Below are positions 1 to 9,259 of a DNA stretch of 64,000 nt, in pieces. The position numbers and the translations under genes were made by a program. This DNA comes from CAVVYA01 sp964577835 (GTDB lineage Bacteria; Pseudomonadota; Alphaproteobacteria; SMXQ01): contig CAZOBN010000003.1 in the NCBI GenBank assembly GCA_964577835.1, forward strand, positions 1 to 64,000. Reading direction: 5' to 3'. Numbering within the stretch: position 1 is the first letter of the stretch; each line of letters starts with the position of its first letter. Below the pieces are notes generated by a model that saw nothing but the letters and a program-made list of their open reading frames with translations, was not told the DNA's origin and made no database searches.

Positions 1-197
1 CCGGCGATCGAGATCTCCCCCGCGCTCGCCGCCTCCAGGCCCGCCAAACACCGCAGCGTCGTCGTCTTGCCGCAGCCGGACGGACCCAGCAGCGTGTAAA
101 ACTGACCTTCCTTCACAGAAAGGTCGATGCCGCGAACCGCGTGCACCTCCCCTCGCTCGCTGTGGTAGCGAACATGCAAACCACGGATATCGATCAT
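1..197 (-). CDS. ABC transporter ATP-binding protein (N-terminal part, cut by window edge)
   Basis: The first 65 or so residues of an ABC ATPase are visible; the rest lies beyond position 1. The Walker A motif GPSGCGKTT sits at about residues 38-46, after the usual beta-strand region ending in a GQFYTLLGPSG-type stretch. The ATG overlaps the stop codon of the upstream permease gene (ATGA), so the two are translationally coupled and should form one transporter. The window does not show the Walker B or signature motifs, so substrate class rests on the neighbouring permease and binding proteins (Fe/polyamine/organic-solute type importers). Confidence 0.93.
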   Translation of the reverse strand, partial: MIDIRGLHVRYHSERGEVHAVRGIDLSVKEGQFYTLLGPSGCGKTTTLRCLAGLEAASAGEISIA

Positions 198-1963
198 TTT
201 GCCTCCTGAATATGGGCGCCGCGTCCGAAGCCCAGCATCCGCACCCCTAAGGTCACGATCAGCAGCGCCAGCATCAGCATGGTGCCGATCGCGCCAACCG
301 CTTCGGTATAGCCCTCATCCCACATGTTCCAGATGACCACCGCGAGCACCTCGTTTTCGGCACCGTCCGTCAGGATCAGGGGTTTACCCGCGGCGCGCAC
401 CACATGCAGCACCGTCCAGATCCACACGCCGACGAACGCCGGCATGAGCAGCGGGAAGAACACCCGGAGAAACACACGCCACTGCGGTGCGCCGCTGATC
501 TTGGCTGCCTCCTCCAGATCCTTGTGAATCTGCAGCACGGCCGCGTTCATGACACGGGTGCCGTAGGACATATAGCCGATCAGGAATGCGATGATCAGCG
601 ACGTGAGCGAGCCGAACAAGCCGACGCCGAGCTTGTCGATCTGCAGGTAGATCCACAGCAGCGCCAGACCCATGACGATGCCGGGGATGGCGTGCGGCAG
701 GAAGGCGAGCTGGTCGAGGACCTTGCGGCCCCAGAATTTCGACCGCACCACGACCACCGAAATGAGGAACGAGATGATCACCACCCCGGTCGCGACCGAG
801 AGAGTCATCACCAGCGTGTTCCACAACATGCGGCCGATCTGCTCGGTCTGGAATACGGTCTCGTAGTTGCTCCAGCTCATGGCGGCGAACGCCTTGGCCG
901 AGGGCACCTGCAAATAAGGAATGAACGAGACGTAGGCCAGAACCAGGAAGGGCAGAATCGCCGATAACGCGAGATAGAGCACGACCAGACCGAAGGCCGG
1001 CCAGCGCCAGACCCCCAGTTGCAACAGCCGCGGACGGTAGCCCTTTCCGGTGATGATCGTGAAGCGCTCCGACTTGGTGATCACCCGGCCATAGAGATAC
1101 GTGCCGATGATGGCGACAATCAGATAGAGCATCGCCAGCGCATTGGCCTCGCCGTAAGACGGCAGGGACGAGGCGGAATGAAGCACCGTGTAGATCTTGG
1201 TGCTGAACACGTAGATGCCGGCGGGCAGCCCAAGGATGCCCGGCACCTCGAATCCCTCCAACGCGCTGGTGAATTGGTAGATCGTCACGGCCATGAGCCC
1301 GGGCAGCATGAGGCCCAGCGTCACCTTGCGCAGTGCCGATGACGGACGCGCGCCCGACATCGCCGCCGCTTCCTCGAGCGCCGGATCCATGCTGCGCAGC
1401 AACGGCACCAGCATGAGGAAGGCGGTCGGCACCGTGCGCAGCCCTTCGATGAAGATCATGCCTTCGAGGGTGTAGATGTTGAATGGAGCGGCGGCGAGCC
1501 CGAACACGTCCATGACGCCTTTGTTGATGAAGCCGATGCGCGGACTGGCCAGCAACACCCAGGCCATCGACTGCAGCATCCCCGGCATCGCCAGAGTCAT
1601 CGGCACGCCGGCGTAGATCCAGATCTTGCCGGGAATGTTGGTGCGCTCGACCAGCCAAGCGAGCCCGGCAGCGATGATGATGCCGACCGCCGTGCTCCCG
1701 GTTGCGAACCACATCGTGTTGGAGAACACGGCATAGGTTCCGGGGTCGCTCCACACCTTGATGTAGTTGGTCAGGCCGAGGGTGAGGAACGAGAATTCCG
1801 ATGGCAGCCGCGCCTGGCTGAAGCTGCCGAGGATCAGAAACAGGAGCGGCGTCACCACCGCCAGAAAGACGATGAGGAAGACGAGGAAATGCCAGAGCGA
1901 CGCGGCGCGAATCTTCGGCAGCCAGACGGAAACGAACGGGCCATTGACGGTCGTTGCGGTCAT
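194..1963 (-). CDS. ABC transporter permease, fused two-domain (FbpB/AfuB-like)
   Basis: A 589-residue inner-membrane protein with about 12 hydrophobic segments. Two EAA loops are visible, one near residue 200 (EEAAAMSGARPS) and one near residue 490 (EEAAKISGAPQW), so both halves of the permease dimer are fused in one chain, as in ferric-iron-type FbpB permeases. Each loop should dock an ATPase subunit, here the gene just downstream. The ATG overlaps the stop of the binding-protein gene by one base (TAATG). The family is best known for ferric iron, but the surrounding oxygenases make an organic substrate more likely here; that is inference. Confidence 0.93.
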   Translation of the reverse strand: MTATTVNGPFVSVWLPKIRAASLWHFLVFLIVFLAVVTPLLFLILGSFSQARLPSEFSFLTLGLTNYIKVWSDPGTYAVFSNTMWFATGSTAVGIIIAAGLAWLVERTNIPGKIWIYAGVPMTLAMPGMLQSMAWVLLASPRIGFINKGVMDVFGLAAAPFNIYTLEGMIFIEGLRTVPTAFLMLVPLLRSMDPALEEAAAMSGARPSSALRKVTLGLMLPGLMAVTIYQFTSALEGFEVPGILGLPAGIYVFSTKIYTVLHSASSLPSYGEANALAMLYLIVAIIGTYLYGRVITKSERFTIITGKGYRPRLLQLGVWRWPAFGLVVLYLALSAILPFLVLAYVSFIPYLQVPSAKAFAAMSWSNYETVFQTEQIGRMLWNTLVMTLSVATGVVIISFLISVVVVRSKFWGRKVLDQLAFLPHAIPGIVMGLALLWIYLQIDKLGVGLFGSLTSLIIAFLIGYMSYGTRVMNAAVLQIHKDLEEAAKISGAPQWRVFLRVFFPLLMPAFVGVWIWTVLHVVRAAGKPLILTDGAENEVLAVVIWNMWDEGYTEAVGAIGTMLMLALLIVTLGVRMLGFGRGAHIQEAK

Positions 1964-3153
1964 TATTCGGATCCCTCTTCGTCAGCCGAGCGCGCCGTAC
2001 GTCCGGTCGGATCCCACAGCGGATTCCACACTTTGAAGACTTGCGGCAGATCCACTTCGAGCTGGATCGGATCGCGGAAGGCGACCTTCTTGCCCACGAG
2101 CTGCTCCGGGAAGGACAGGAAAGCCTCGATCTGCAGGTCCTTGTGCACGGGCGGCGAATTCTCCGCGTGATACTGGGCGATCTGCCCTTCCTTGCTGAGG
2201 AACCAATTGACCCACAGCTTCGAGGCATAGGGGTGCGGGTTGCCCTTCATGATGCTGAGCTCGGAGATCGCGAGCGGCACGGGTTCGGGGCAATGCCAGC
2301 TGATCGGCGCTTTCTTTTTCACGTATTGCAGGGTGCGGTAGGCGGCGCCGGGAATGACCGCGTGGAATTCGCCGGCGATGACGAGCCCGAGCAGCGCGTT
2401 GTTGCCTTCCTTGCGGAGCTGCGGCTTGACCTCGCCGAACAGTTTCTCCAGGTAGGGCTTGCCCCATTTCTCGCCATAGCCTTCGAGAGCCCAAATGTTG
2501 GCGAACCATAGATTCGGGCGGTTCGACAGGGCGAGGTTGCCGTCGCGCCACACCGGATTGCTCAGGATGTCCTCCCAGGTTTTCGGGAGGTCCTCCTTCT
2601 TGACCTTGTCGGTGTTGTAAGCCATGCACCAGTAGCGCAGGCGCTGGCCGACCCACAGGCCTTCCTTGTCCTTCATGCCGTCGGGCACGTTCTTCCAGCC
2701 GGGCAGATCGCGCATGTCCACCAGCGCGTCGACCTTCTTGAACATGGCATAGCTGGCGCCGATGCTGCCGATCAGGTCGGTGGTGACCCGACCGCTCGAT
2801 TCAAAAGCCAGCAACGGCTTGAGTGTGCGTTCCTGGCGGCTGCCGCGCGAATATTCATGCTTGATGAACGGATAGCGCTCGACGAAGGCTTCGGTGAGCT
2901 TGCGGTATTGCGGCGGGTCCCAGGTGGCCGCCATGCGGACGGCGCCTTCCTTCTTGGCGGCGTCGAGCCACGCCTGCGGCACCGCCAGCTCTTCATCGAG
3001 ACCGGCTAGGATCGACGGATCGAGATCGAGCTCCTTGAGGAACTTCTGCGTGGCCTTCGGCAGCTCGGCCGATACGGTCGGAGCCACGGCAAACGCCGCG
3101 GCGCCGGCAACGATCATGGCTGCCGTCAGCAGCCTGTGTGATGAACGCTTCAT
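1963..3153 (-). CDS. Extracellular solute-binding protein, paralog 1 of 4
   Basis: A 396-residue periplasmic binding protein of the family 1 type. The start at 3153 is chosen because GGAGGG lies just upstream and the product then opens with a classical Sec signal (MKRSS, hydrophobic core, cleavage near VSA). Upstream in-frame codons back to 3237 lack these features. The mature part carries a cysteine in RLRYWCMAYNT and another in WHCPEPVPLA, both shared by all four paralogs in this operon, and a C-terminal NWFLSKEGQIAQ stretch. It is directly followed by the permease gene and is the closest partner for it. It groups with paralog 4 by sequence (RYPFIK, DGMK). Confidence 0.92.
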   Translation of the reverse strand: MKRSSHRLLTAAMIVAGAAAFAVAPTVSAELPKATQKFLKELDLDPSILAGLDEELAVPQAWLDAAKKEGAVRMAATWDPPQYRKLTEAFVERYPFIKHEYSRGSRQERTLKPLLAFESSGRVTTDLIGSIGASYAMFKKVDALVDMRDLPGWKNVPDGMKDKEGLWVGQRLRYWCMAYNTDKVKKEDLPKTWEDILSNPVWRDGNLALSNRPNLWFANIWALEGYGEKWGKPYLEKLFGEVKPQLRKEGNNALLGLVIAGEFHAVIPGAAYRTLQYVKKKAPISWHCPEPVPLAISELSIMKGNPHPYASKLWVNWFLSKEGQIAQYHAENSPPVHKDLQIEAFLSFPEQLVGKKVAFRDPIQLEVDLPQVFKVWNPLWDPTGRTARSADEEGSE

Positions 3154-3193
3154 CTGTAGCCCTCCGGTGTCGGCGGTTCGCCGCATGATGGGA

Positions 3194-4369
3194 TCATTCC
3201 TCGTTTTGTGACTCGGAGTGGACGCCGCCCGCGCCAACCCAATACTTCGACCAGATCTGGTTGAGCTCTTCAGTGGCGCCCTCCTGCTCCGGCACGCGGA
3301 ACGCGATTTTGCGTTCGACGATCTGCTCGGGAAACGAGAGAAAGGACTCGGTTTGCAGGTCCTTATGCACCGGCGGCGCGCCGTCGGCGGCGAATTGGGC
3401 GATCTGGCCTTCCTTGCTCAGGAACCAGTTGACCCAGACGCGCGAGGCGTTGATGTGCGGATTGCCCTTGAGAACGCCCATGCTGGATACCGCCAGGGGT
3501 ACCGGTTCGGGACAATGCCAAGCCACCGGCGCGCCGCGCTCCAGATACTGCTTCGCGCGACGAGCGGACGCCGGCAACGCGCCGTTGAACTCGCCGGCGA
3601 TAGCCAGGCCGAGCAGCGCGTTGTTGCCTTCCTTGCGAACCTGCGGCTTCACCACGTTGAAGAATTTGTCGAGGTAGTTGAGGGTCCACTCCTTGCCGAA
3701 TTCGCCCCACAGCATGAGCAGCCATAGCTGCGGACGGTCGGCGACGCCGATATTGCCGTTGTGCCACTTGGTGTTTGTGAGGATATCGTCCCAGGTCTTG
3801 GGCATATCCTCCTTTTTCACCTTATCTGTGTTGTAGACGATGCACCAATAACGGATGCGAGTACCGACCCAGGTACCATTGGCATCACTGGTATTCGGCA
3901 GCGGATTCTTGAAGCCGGGAATCTGGCGCAAATCCTCGAGCGCGCCGGCCTCTTCGAAATGCTGCTCGCTGCCGCCGAATCCGGTCACGATATCCGTGGT
4001 ATAGCGGCCTTCCTTGTAGGCGATCAGGGTGCGCATCGCCCGGGCGTTGAAGCCGGCGCGGGAGTATTCCACCTTAATCCCAGGGAAGCGCTCGCGGAAC
4101 GGCACGTTGAGCAATCCGAACTGCTTGGGGTCCCAGGTGCCGAGGATGCGCACCGTGCCTTCCTTGTGGGCGCCGTCGAGCCACGCCGGCGGCACGACGA
4201 GTTCATCGTCGAGCCCGGACAGCACCTCCGGCGTCAGGTTCAGCTTCTTCAGGATGGCCTGGGTGGCCTTTGGCAATTCGGCGGAGACGGCCGGCGCCGC
4301 GGCAAAGATCGCGGCGCCGGCAACGATCGTTGCGGCGAGCATCAGCATTCCCTGTGAGGAACGCTTCAT
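3194..4369 (-). CDS. Extracellular solute-binding protein, paralog 2 of 4
   Basis: A 391-residue periplasmic binding protein with a Sec signal peptide starting MKRSSQGML. The ATG at 4369 follows GGAGG at normal distance and is preferred over the in-frame ATG at 4402. The conserved cysteines appear in RIRYWCIVYNT and AWHCPEPVPLAVS. It is by eye very close to paralog 3 throughout (shared GFGGSEQHFEEAGAL, DRPQLWLLMLWGE and EQEGATEELNQIW), so these two are a recent duplication. Same operon, about 40 bp from each neighbour. Confidence 0.92.
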   Translation of the reverse strand: MKRSSQGMLMLAATIVAGAAIFAAAPAVSAELPKATQAILKKLNLTPEVLSGLDDELVVPPAWLDGAHKEGTVRILGTWDPKQFGLLNVPFRERFPGIKVEYSRAGFNARAMRTLIAYKEGRYTTDIVTGFGGSEQHFEEAGALEDLRQIPGFKNPLPNTSDANGTWVGTRIRYWCIVYNTDKVKKEDMPKTWDDILTNTKWHNGNIGVADRPQLWLLMLWGEFGKEWTLNYLDKFFNVVKPQVRKEGNNALLGLAIAGEFNGALPASARRAKQYLERGAPVAWHCPEPVPLAVSSMGVLKGNPHINASRVWVNWFLSKEGQIAQFAADGAPPVHKDLQTESFLSFPEQIVERKIAFRVPEQEGATEELNQIWSKYWVGAGGVHSESQNEE

Positions 4370-4411
4370 CGATGAGCCTCCGGTATTGGTGGTTCGCCGC
4401 ATGGTGTCTCG

Positions 4412-5578
4412 TTATTCCTCGGGCGTATTGGACTGCGTGCCGCCCGCGCCGACCCAATACTTGGCCCAGATCTGGTTGAGTTCCTCCGTCGCGCCCTCCT
4501 GCTCCGGCACGCGGAACGCGATCTTGCGTCCCGAGATCTGATCGGGAAAGGCGAGGAAGGCCTCGGTCTGCAGATCCTTGTGCACCGGCGGCGCGCTGTC
4601 GGCGGCGAACTGCGAGATCTGGCCTTCCTTGCTCAGGAACCAGTTAACCCATAGACGCGACGCGTTCATGTTCGGGTTGCCTTTGAGAATACCCATCTGA
4701 GAGACGGCGAGCGGCACTGGCTCCGGACAATGCCAAGCGGCCGGCGCTCCACGCTGCTGGTACTGCTTGGTGCGGTAGGATGCGGCCGGCAATGCGGCAT
4801 TGAATTCCCCGGCGATGGCGAGGCCCATCAGCGCGTTGGCGCCTTCCTTGCGGATCTGCGGCTTCACCACATTGAAGAATTTGTCGATGTAGTTGAGGGT
4901 CCATTCCTTGCCGTATTCGCCCCACAGCATCAGCAGCCAAAGCTGCGGCCGGTCGGCGACACCGATCTTACCGTTGTGCCACTTGGGATTGGTCAGGATG
5001 TCGTCCCACGTCTTGGGCAGATCTTCCTTCTTCACATTCTCGGTATTGTAGGTGAGGCACCAGTAACGCAGGCGCGTGCCGACCCAGGTGTTGTTCGCAT
5101 CGCCGGTATTCGGCAGCGGGTTCTTCAGGCCAGGGATATCGCTCAAGTTATCGAGCGCGCCGGCCTCTTCGAAGTGCTGCTCGCTGCCGCCGAATCCGGT
5201 CAGGATGTCGGTGATATAGCGGCCTTCCTTGTAGGCGATCAGGGTGCGTAGCGCCCGGGCGTTGAAGCCGGCGCGGGAATATTCCACCTTGACCCCGGGG
5301 AAGCGCTCTCGAAACGGCGCGTTGAGCGGCACGAATTGCTTGGGGTCCCAAGTCCCAAGAATTCGAACCACGCCCTCCTTTTTGGCGCCGTCGAGCCACG
5401 CCTGCGGCACGGCGAGCTCCTCGTCGAGCCCGGCCATCACCTCGGGCGTCAGCTTCAGCTTCTTCAGGACCTCCTGAGTGGCCTTCGGCAGTTCGGCGGC
5501 GCCGGCCGCCGACGCTCCCATTGCGCCGAACACCAGCGCCGTTCCGGCGATCCATTGGACGATACGTTTTGTTCCCAT
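4412..5578 (-). CDS. Extracellular solute-binding protein, paralog 3 of 4
   Basis: A 388-residue periplasmic binding protein with a Sec signal (MGTKRIVQW, cleavage near AGAAEL). Two adjacent ATG codons at 5581 and 5578 are possible; 5578 has the better spacing from GGGAG. The cysteines in RLRYWCLTYNT and WHCPEPVPLA are kept. It is nearly a duplicate of paralog 2 and sits directly downstream of the Rieske oxygenase gene, so receptor and oxygenase are probably co-expressed. Ligand unknown. Confidence 0.92.
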   Translation of the reverse strand: MGTKRIVQWIAGTALVFGAMGASAAGAAELPKATQEVLKKLKLTPEVMAGLDEELAVPQAWLDGAKKEGVVRILGTWDPKQFVPLNAPFRERFPGVKVEYSRAGFNARALRTLIAYKEGRYITDILTGFGGSEQHFEEAGALDNLSDIPGLKNPLPNTGDANNTWVGTRLRYWCLTYNTENVKKEDLPKTWDDILTNPKWHNGKIGVADRPQLWLLMLWGEYGKEWTLNYIDKFFNVVKPQIRKEGANALMGLAIAGEFNAALPAASYRTKQYQQRGAPAAWHCPEPVPLAVSQMGILKGNPNMNASRLWVNWFLSKEGQISQFAADSAPPVHKDLQTEAFLAFPDQISGRKIAFRVPEQEGATEELNQIWAKYWVGAGGTQSNTPEE

Positions 5579-5661
5579 CATCGTCTCCCGCATTTCGAAG
5601 CCCTGTCCACACGCATAGGTTGTTATACCCACTTGTCGTGCCGCGCCGTCTGACGCGTATC

Positions 5662-6789
5662 TCAACTTGCTTTGGTCAACTCTTTCTCATGATCGGTGAA
5701 ATTCTTGCCGGCGTCGAACTGGATCAATTCTCCCGAGTCGGATCCACGCAGCAAGCCGAAAGGATCCTCACCCTTGCCGACGGATTCGATGGACGAAAAT
5801 ACCAGCTTGCGCCACATGACGACGCCGCGGTCCGAGGTGGCGAGGAACTCGCGCGAGCGGTCGTTGATAAGCCCTTGGCTTTCCTGAGCCGCGCGATCCT
5901 GGTCGCCCGATTCGATGCCCCACCACTCGTCCTCCACCCGATCGTACACGCCGCGCACGGTTTTTTTGAGACCGCGACATTTATTTTCATACGGTCCCGA
6001 AGGTTTCGTCACCGTCTTCACATAGAAGGTGGTGGTCAGCATGTCGTCGGTCGGCACGCGAATGTGCAAATAGTCGCTCGGCATGGTACCCACACGCGCG
6101 TTATGCCGGCGCGTCGACGACGGAAAGATGTGATGGCTGACGTTACGCTTACCGTTGGGATATTCCGAGCTCATGCGGAAGCCGTACCACATGGGCGTCC
6201 AGGTCGATTCGGGGCGCTTCATCGCCATGGAGGGATAGACCGAGGCATGCAGCGACATGCTGTGGTAGGGATCGACGCCGTTCTCCGCGCGTTGTGCCCA
6301 GTTGCACTGATCTTCCTTGGCATAGACCGTGCGGTCGCAATCCTCGCGGTGAAGCAGATCGTAGCGCGGCAGACGCGGCGCCGGGTCTGGCCCGAGATAG
6401 GCGAAGATCAGGCCGCCCGCTTCCTGCACCTTGGCGGAGCGCATGCGCACTTCTTCGTGCAGGCGACTGCCCGCGGGCTCCGCCGGCATCTCCAGGCATT
6501 GTCCTTGGGTATCGTAGAGCCAGCCATGGTAGCAGCAGCGGATGCCGCGTGCTTCGCAGCGGCCGAGTTCGAGGGAGGCGCTGCGGTGGGCGCAGGCGCG
6601 GTCGATCATGCCGGCGTTGCCCGCGCCGTCGCGGAACAGAATGAAATCCTCGCCGAGGTGGCGCACCGGCACGGGCTTGTCGGTGAGCTCCTGAGTGAAC
6701 CACACGGGCCACCAATAACGGCGCAGCATCTCGCCGCCCGGAGTGCCGGGCCCTACACGCGTCAGAATCTCGTTCTCTTCCGGTGTCAT
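5662..6789 (-). CDS. Rieske [2Fe-2S] ring-hydroxylating oxygenase, alpha subunit
   Basis: A 375-residue protein starting MTPEENEILTRVGPGTP, a start typical of phthalate-dioxygenase-like oxygenases. The Rieske cluster ligands are Cys66, His68, Cys85 and His88. A mononuclear iron site follows in ENGVDPYHSMSLH (Asn, Asp, His, His). Such enzymes hydroxylate or demethylate aromatic and other ring substrates in the cytoplasm using electrons from a separate reductase. No reductase or ferredoxin gene is present in this window, so it must borrow one. The gene lies between binding-protein paralogs 3 and 4 on the same strand, which links uptake to oxidation. Confidence 0.93.
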   Translation of the reverse strand: MTPEENEILTRVGPGTPGGEMLRRYWWPVWFTQELTDKPVPVRHLGEDFILFRDGAGNAGMIDRACAHRSASLELGRCEARGIRCCYHGWLYDTQGQCLEMPAEPAGSRLHEEVRMRSAKVQEAGGLIFAYLGPDPAPRLPRYDLLHREDCDRTVYAKEDQCNWAQRAENGVDPYHSMSLHASVYPSMAMKRPESTWTPMWYGFRMSSEYPNGKRNVSHHIFPSSTRRHNARVGTMPSDYLHIRVPTDDMLTTTFYVKTVTKPSGPYENKCRGLKKTVRGVYDRVEDEWWGIESGDQDRAAQESQGLINDRSREFLATSDRGVVMWRKLVFSSIESVGKGEDPFGLLRGSDSGELIQFDAGKNFTDHEKELTKAS

Positions 6790-6835
6790 GGTTTTTCGGC
6801 TCCTCTCGCCCCTGCTTGCCGCGGCGTCCAAACGC

Positions 6836-7984
6836 TCATCTGCGGCGCTCCCAATAGGGATTCCACAATTCCAGAAGCTCGTCATGCTCTTCCTCGAGAC
6901 CCGGATCGCGAAACGCGATCGTCTTACCGACGATTTGCTCCGGAAACGGCATGAAGTCTCGGGTTTTCATATCCTTGTGAATGGGAGGCGAATCGTCCGC
7001 GGCGTATTGCGCCACCTGCCCCTCTTTGCTCAGCAGCCAGTTGATGAACAATTTGGAGGCGTTCATGTTGGGATTGCCACGCATGATGCCCGCCTCCGAG
7101 ATGGCCGACGGCACCGGCTCGGGACAGTGCCAACCCAACGGCGCGCCTTTTTCCATATACTGCACGATGCGATGGTCGCCCGACGGAATGGCCGCATCCA
7201 TCTCGCCGGCGCTCACCAGGGTGAGCAGTTGGTTGGCACCTTCCTTGCGCAACTGCGGTTTTAACTCGCCGAACAGACCGGCGAGGAAGGCTTTGGTCCA
7301 ATCGTCACCGTGCGCGGCCGACAAGGGGAGGATCCAAAGCTGCGGCAGATTGCCCAGTCCGATCTTCCCATCGCGCCAGCGCGGATGGCTCAGGAGGTCG
7401 TTCCACGTTCTGGGAAGCTCCTCCTTCCTCACCGCGCCGGTGTTGTAGGACATGCACCAGTAGCGGATGCGGATGCCCACCCACAGGCCATCCTTGTGCT
7501 TCATCCCGTCACGTACATTGCGGGAACCGGGAATATCGCGCAGATCCTCGAGCGCATTTGCGGCGATATATTTCTGCATTGCGCCGCCGATGCCGGTGAC
7601 GACATCGCTGATGTAACGCCCATCCTGAAATGCAAGCAGAGGCTTGAACGCGCGGGCATTGAAGTTGCCCCGGGAATAGTTGGGCTTGATGAACGGGTAA
7701 CGCTCGACGAATGCCGCCGTCATGGTGCGGAATTGCACCGGGTCCCACGAGCCGCCGACACGGAAGCTGCCTTCCTTGCGCGCGCCGTCGAGCCAGGCCT
7801 GGGGCACCGTCAACTCTCGATCGAGACCCGCCAAGGCGGACTCCTCGAGCTTCAGGTCTTTCAGCACTTGCCGCGTCGGCTCCGGCAGATCCAGCGCGGA
7901 TGCCGGAGGCACGCAAAACCCGAGCAGCAGCGCGCTCCGCCACAGCAGACGGATAGCGCGTTTCGCCGGGTAAGGCAGGCCCAT
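6836..7984 (-). CDS. Extracellular solute-binding protein, paralog 4 of 4
   Basis: A 382-residue binding protein with a signal peptide (MGLPYPAKRAIRLLW, cleavage near ASALDL). An AAGGGA ribosome site, partly inside the stop region of the upstream gene, precedes the ATG by nine bases. Both family cysteines are present (RIRYWCMSYNT, WHCPEPVPSA). It resembles paralog 1 more than 2 and 3. It is separated from the other receptors by the Rieske gene and begins six bases after the creatinase-fold gene, so it is part of the same operon. Confidence 0.92.
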   Translation of the reverse strand: MGLPYPAKRAIRLLWRSALLLGFCVPPASALDLPEPTRQVLKDLKLEESALAGLDRELTVPQAWLDGARKEGSFRVGGSWDPVQFRTMTAAFVERYPFIKPNYSRGNFNARAFKPLLAFQDGRYISDVVTGIGGAMQKYIAANALEDLRDIPGSRNVRDGMKHKDGLWVGIRIRYWCMSYNTGAVRKEELPRTWNDLLSHPRWRDGKIGLGNLPQLWILPLSAAHGDDWTKAFLAGLFGELKPQLRKEGANQLLTLVSAGEMDAAIPSGDHRIVQYMEKGAPLGWHCPEPVPSAISEAGIMRGNPNMNASKLFINWLLSKEGQVAQYAADDSPPIHKDMKTRDFMPFPEQIVGKTIAFRDPGLEEEHDELLELWNPYWERRR

Positions 7985-7990
7985 CGGATT

Positions 7991-9211
7991 TTATCCCTTC
8001 GCGACGGCGATGTCGTGGGGACGCGAGCCGAGACGCCGTCCGCCTTTCGATGTGACGACGACCGTATCGCCCCACGTCAGGATCGACTTATCCGCGCCGT
8101 CACCCACTTCCGTGGCCGGCTTGAAGATGAAGACCATGTTCTCCTGCAGCTCGACCGCGAGTTGCTCCGGATCGCGCGCATGGTCGGTGATGATCGGGCC
8201 GTCGTCGCCCTGGCCGCGCCCGTGCATGGTAAGCTTGGTCTTGCAGCCCGCCGCAGCCCCGCCGTTGGGCGCCGCCTTGCGTCCGGCTTCCTTGGTTTGC
8301 TCGGCCAGCTCGCGCACGGTCACGCCGGGCTTCAGCCACTCCATCAGGTGGTTGAAGACCTGGCGTTGGACCTTCATCAGCTCGCTGTGCACGTCGGTCG
8401 CGACATCGACGAACACCGGCTGCACCGCCTGGGAGCGGTAGCCGATCCAGGAAGCCTCGAGCTCGTTGATGATCATGTCGCCGCTTTCGAGCGTCCGCAT
8501 GCTCGGGCGGGTCAGGGTGCGGATCGGGTTCTTGCCCGATACCCAGTTGCAATGGACCGGCATCTCGGAACCGGCGCGCAGCATGGCGCCCTGGGCGGCG
8601 GCCCACACGTCCCAATCCTTCGCGCCAGGACGCGCCGCGGCGATCTTCGCCTCGATGCCCTTTTCCACGATCTGGATGGATTTGGTGAGGACACCGACTT
8701 CCTCGTCGCTCTTGACGTAGCGCACCTTGGTCAGGATCGGCGTCGCATCGACGATGTCCGCGTTCGGGAAAGCTTCGCGAAGCTGAACCCAGAAGCCGTG
8801 GGAAATGGTGCCTTCCGGCGTGCGGGTGCCGCCGCCCAGGCCGGTCACGCCGATGCGACCGCGATCGACGCCGAGCTCCTTCAGCCGCTCGACCGCCACC
8901 TTGCCGTATCGGCGACGCGCCTCGCGCACGTCCTTGGTCCATTCCTGCACGGTCGGCCAGCGCGGCGCCGCCGAGGTGGCGACGGCGGTGACTTCGCCGT
9001 CGAGCGGAAACACCACGGCGATATCCGCATCGCCGCCGCCGCCCACATGGCTGAGGTAGCGCGAATTCGACTGGAAATCCGTCGAGTGGCCCGTGTTGTT
9101 CGGGCAGACGATCACGTCGATGTTCTGTTCGCGCATCATGGCGCGAACGGCCTTCCAGCGCCGGTCGCGTTCAGCCAGCGAGAACCGCGGGTAGGGAAAA
9201 AGCTCTGCCAT
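7991..9211 (-). CDS. Creatinase/M24-fold hydrolase lacking most metal ligands
   Basis: A 406-residue protein with an N-terminal creatinase-type domain and a C-terminal pita-bread (M24) domain. M24 peptidases bind two metals through Asp, Asp, His, Glu, Glu. Here the first Asp aligns with Glu in IINELEASWIGYRSQ, the second with Gln, the histidine is kept in MHGRGQG, and the usual EP glutamate is Lys in IFKPA; the last glutamate region reads VVVTSKGG. This looks like creatinase, which works without metal, rather than an aminopeptidase. Many databases would call it Xaa-Pro peptidase; I think a C-N hydrolase of a small substrate is more likely. It lies between receptor 4 and the VOC genes. Confidence 0.85.
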   Translation of the reverse strand: MAELFPYPRFSLAERDRRWKAVRAMMREQNIDVIVCPNNTGHSTDFQSNSRYLSHVGGGGDADIAVVFPLDGEVTAVATSAAPRWPTVQEWTKDVREARRRYGKVAVERLKELGVDRGRIGVTGLGGGTRTPEGTISHGFWVQLREAFPNADIVDATPILTKVRYVKSDEEVGVLTKSIQIVEKGIEAKIAAARPGAKDWDVWAAAQGAMLRAGSEMPVHCNWVSGKNPIRTLTRPSMRTLESGDMIINELEASWIGYRSQAVQPVFVDVATDVHSELMKVQRQVFNHLMEWLKPGVTVRELAEQTKEAGRKAAPNGGAAAGCKTKLTMHGRGQGDDGPIITDHARDPEQLAVELQENMVFIFKPATEVGDGADKSILTWGDTVVVTSKGGRRLGSRPHDIAVAKG

Positions 9212-9259
9212 GGTGAATTACCGCCCTGTTTATTGTCGCAATTGTTCGCATCGTTTGGC

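Noticed and set aside
384..2228. 614-residue minus-strand open frame across the permease
   Set aside because: It runs in another frame over the permease and receptor genes, is Arg/Pro/Ala-rich without domains, and is a GC-rich shadow.
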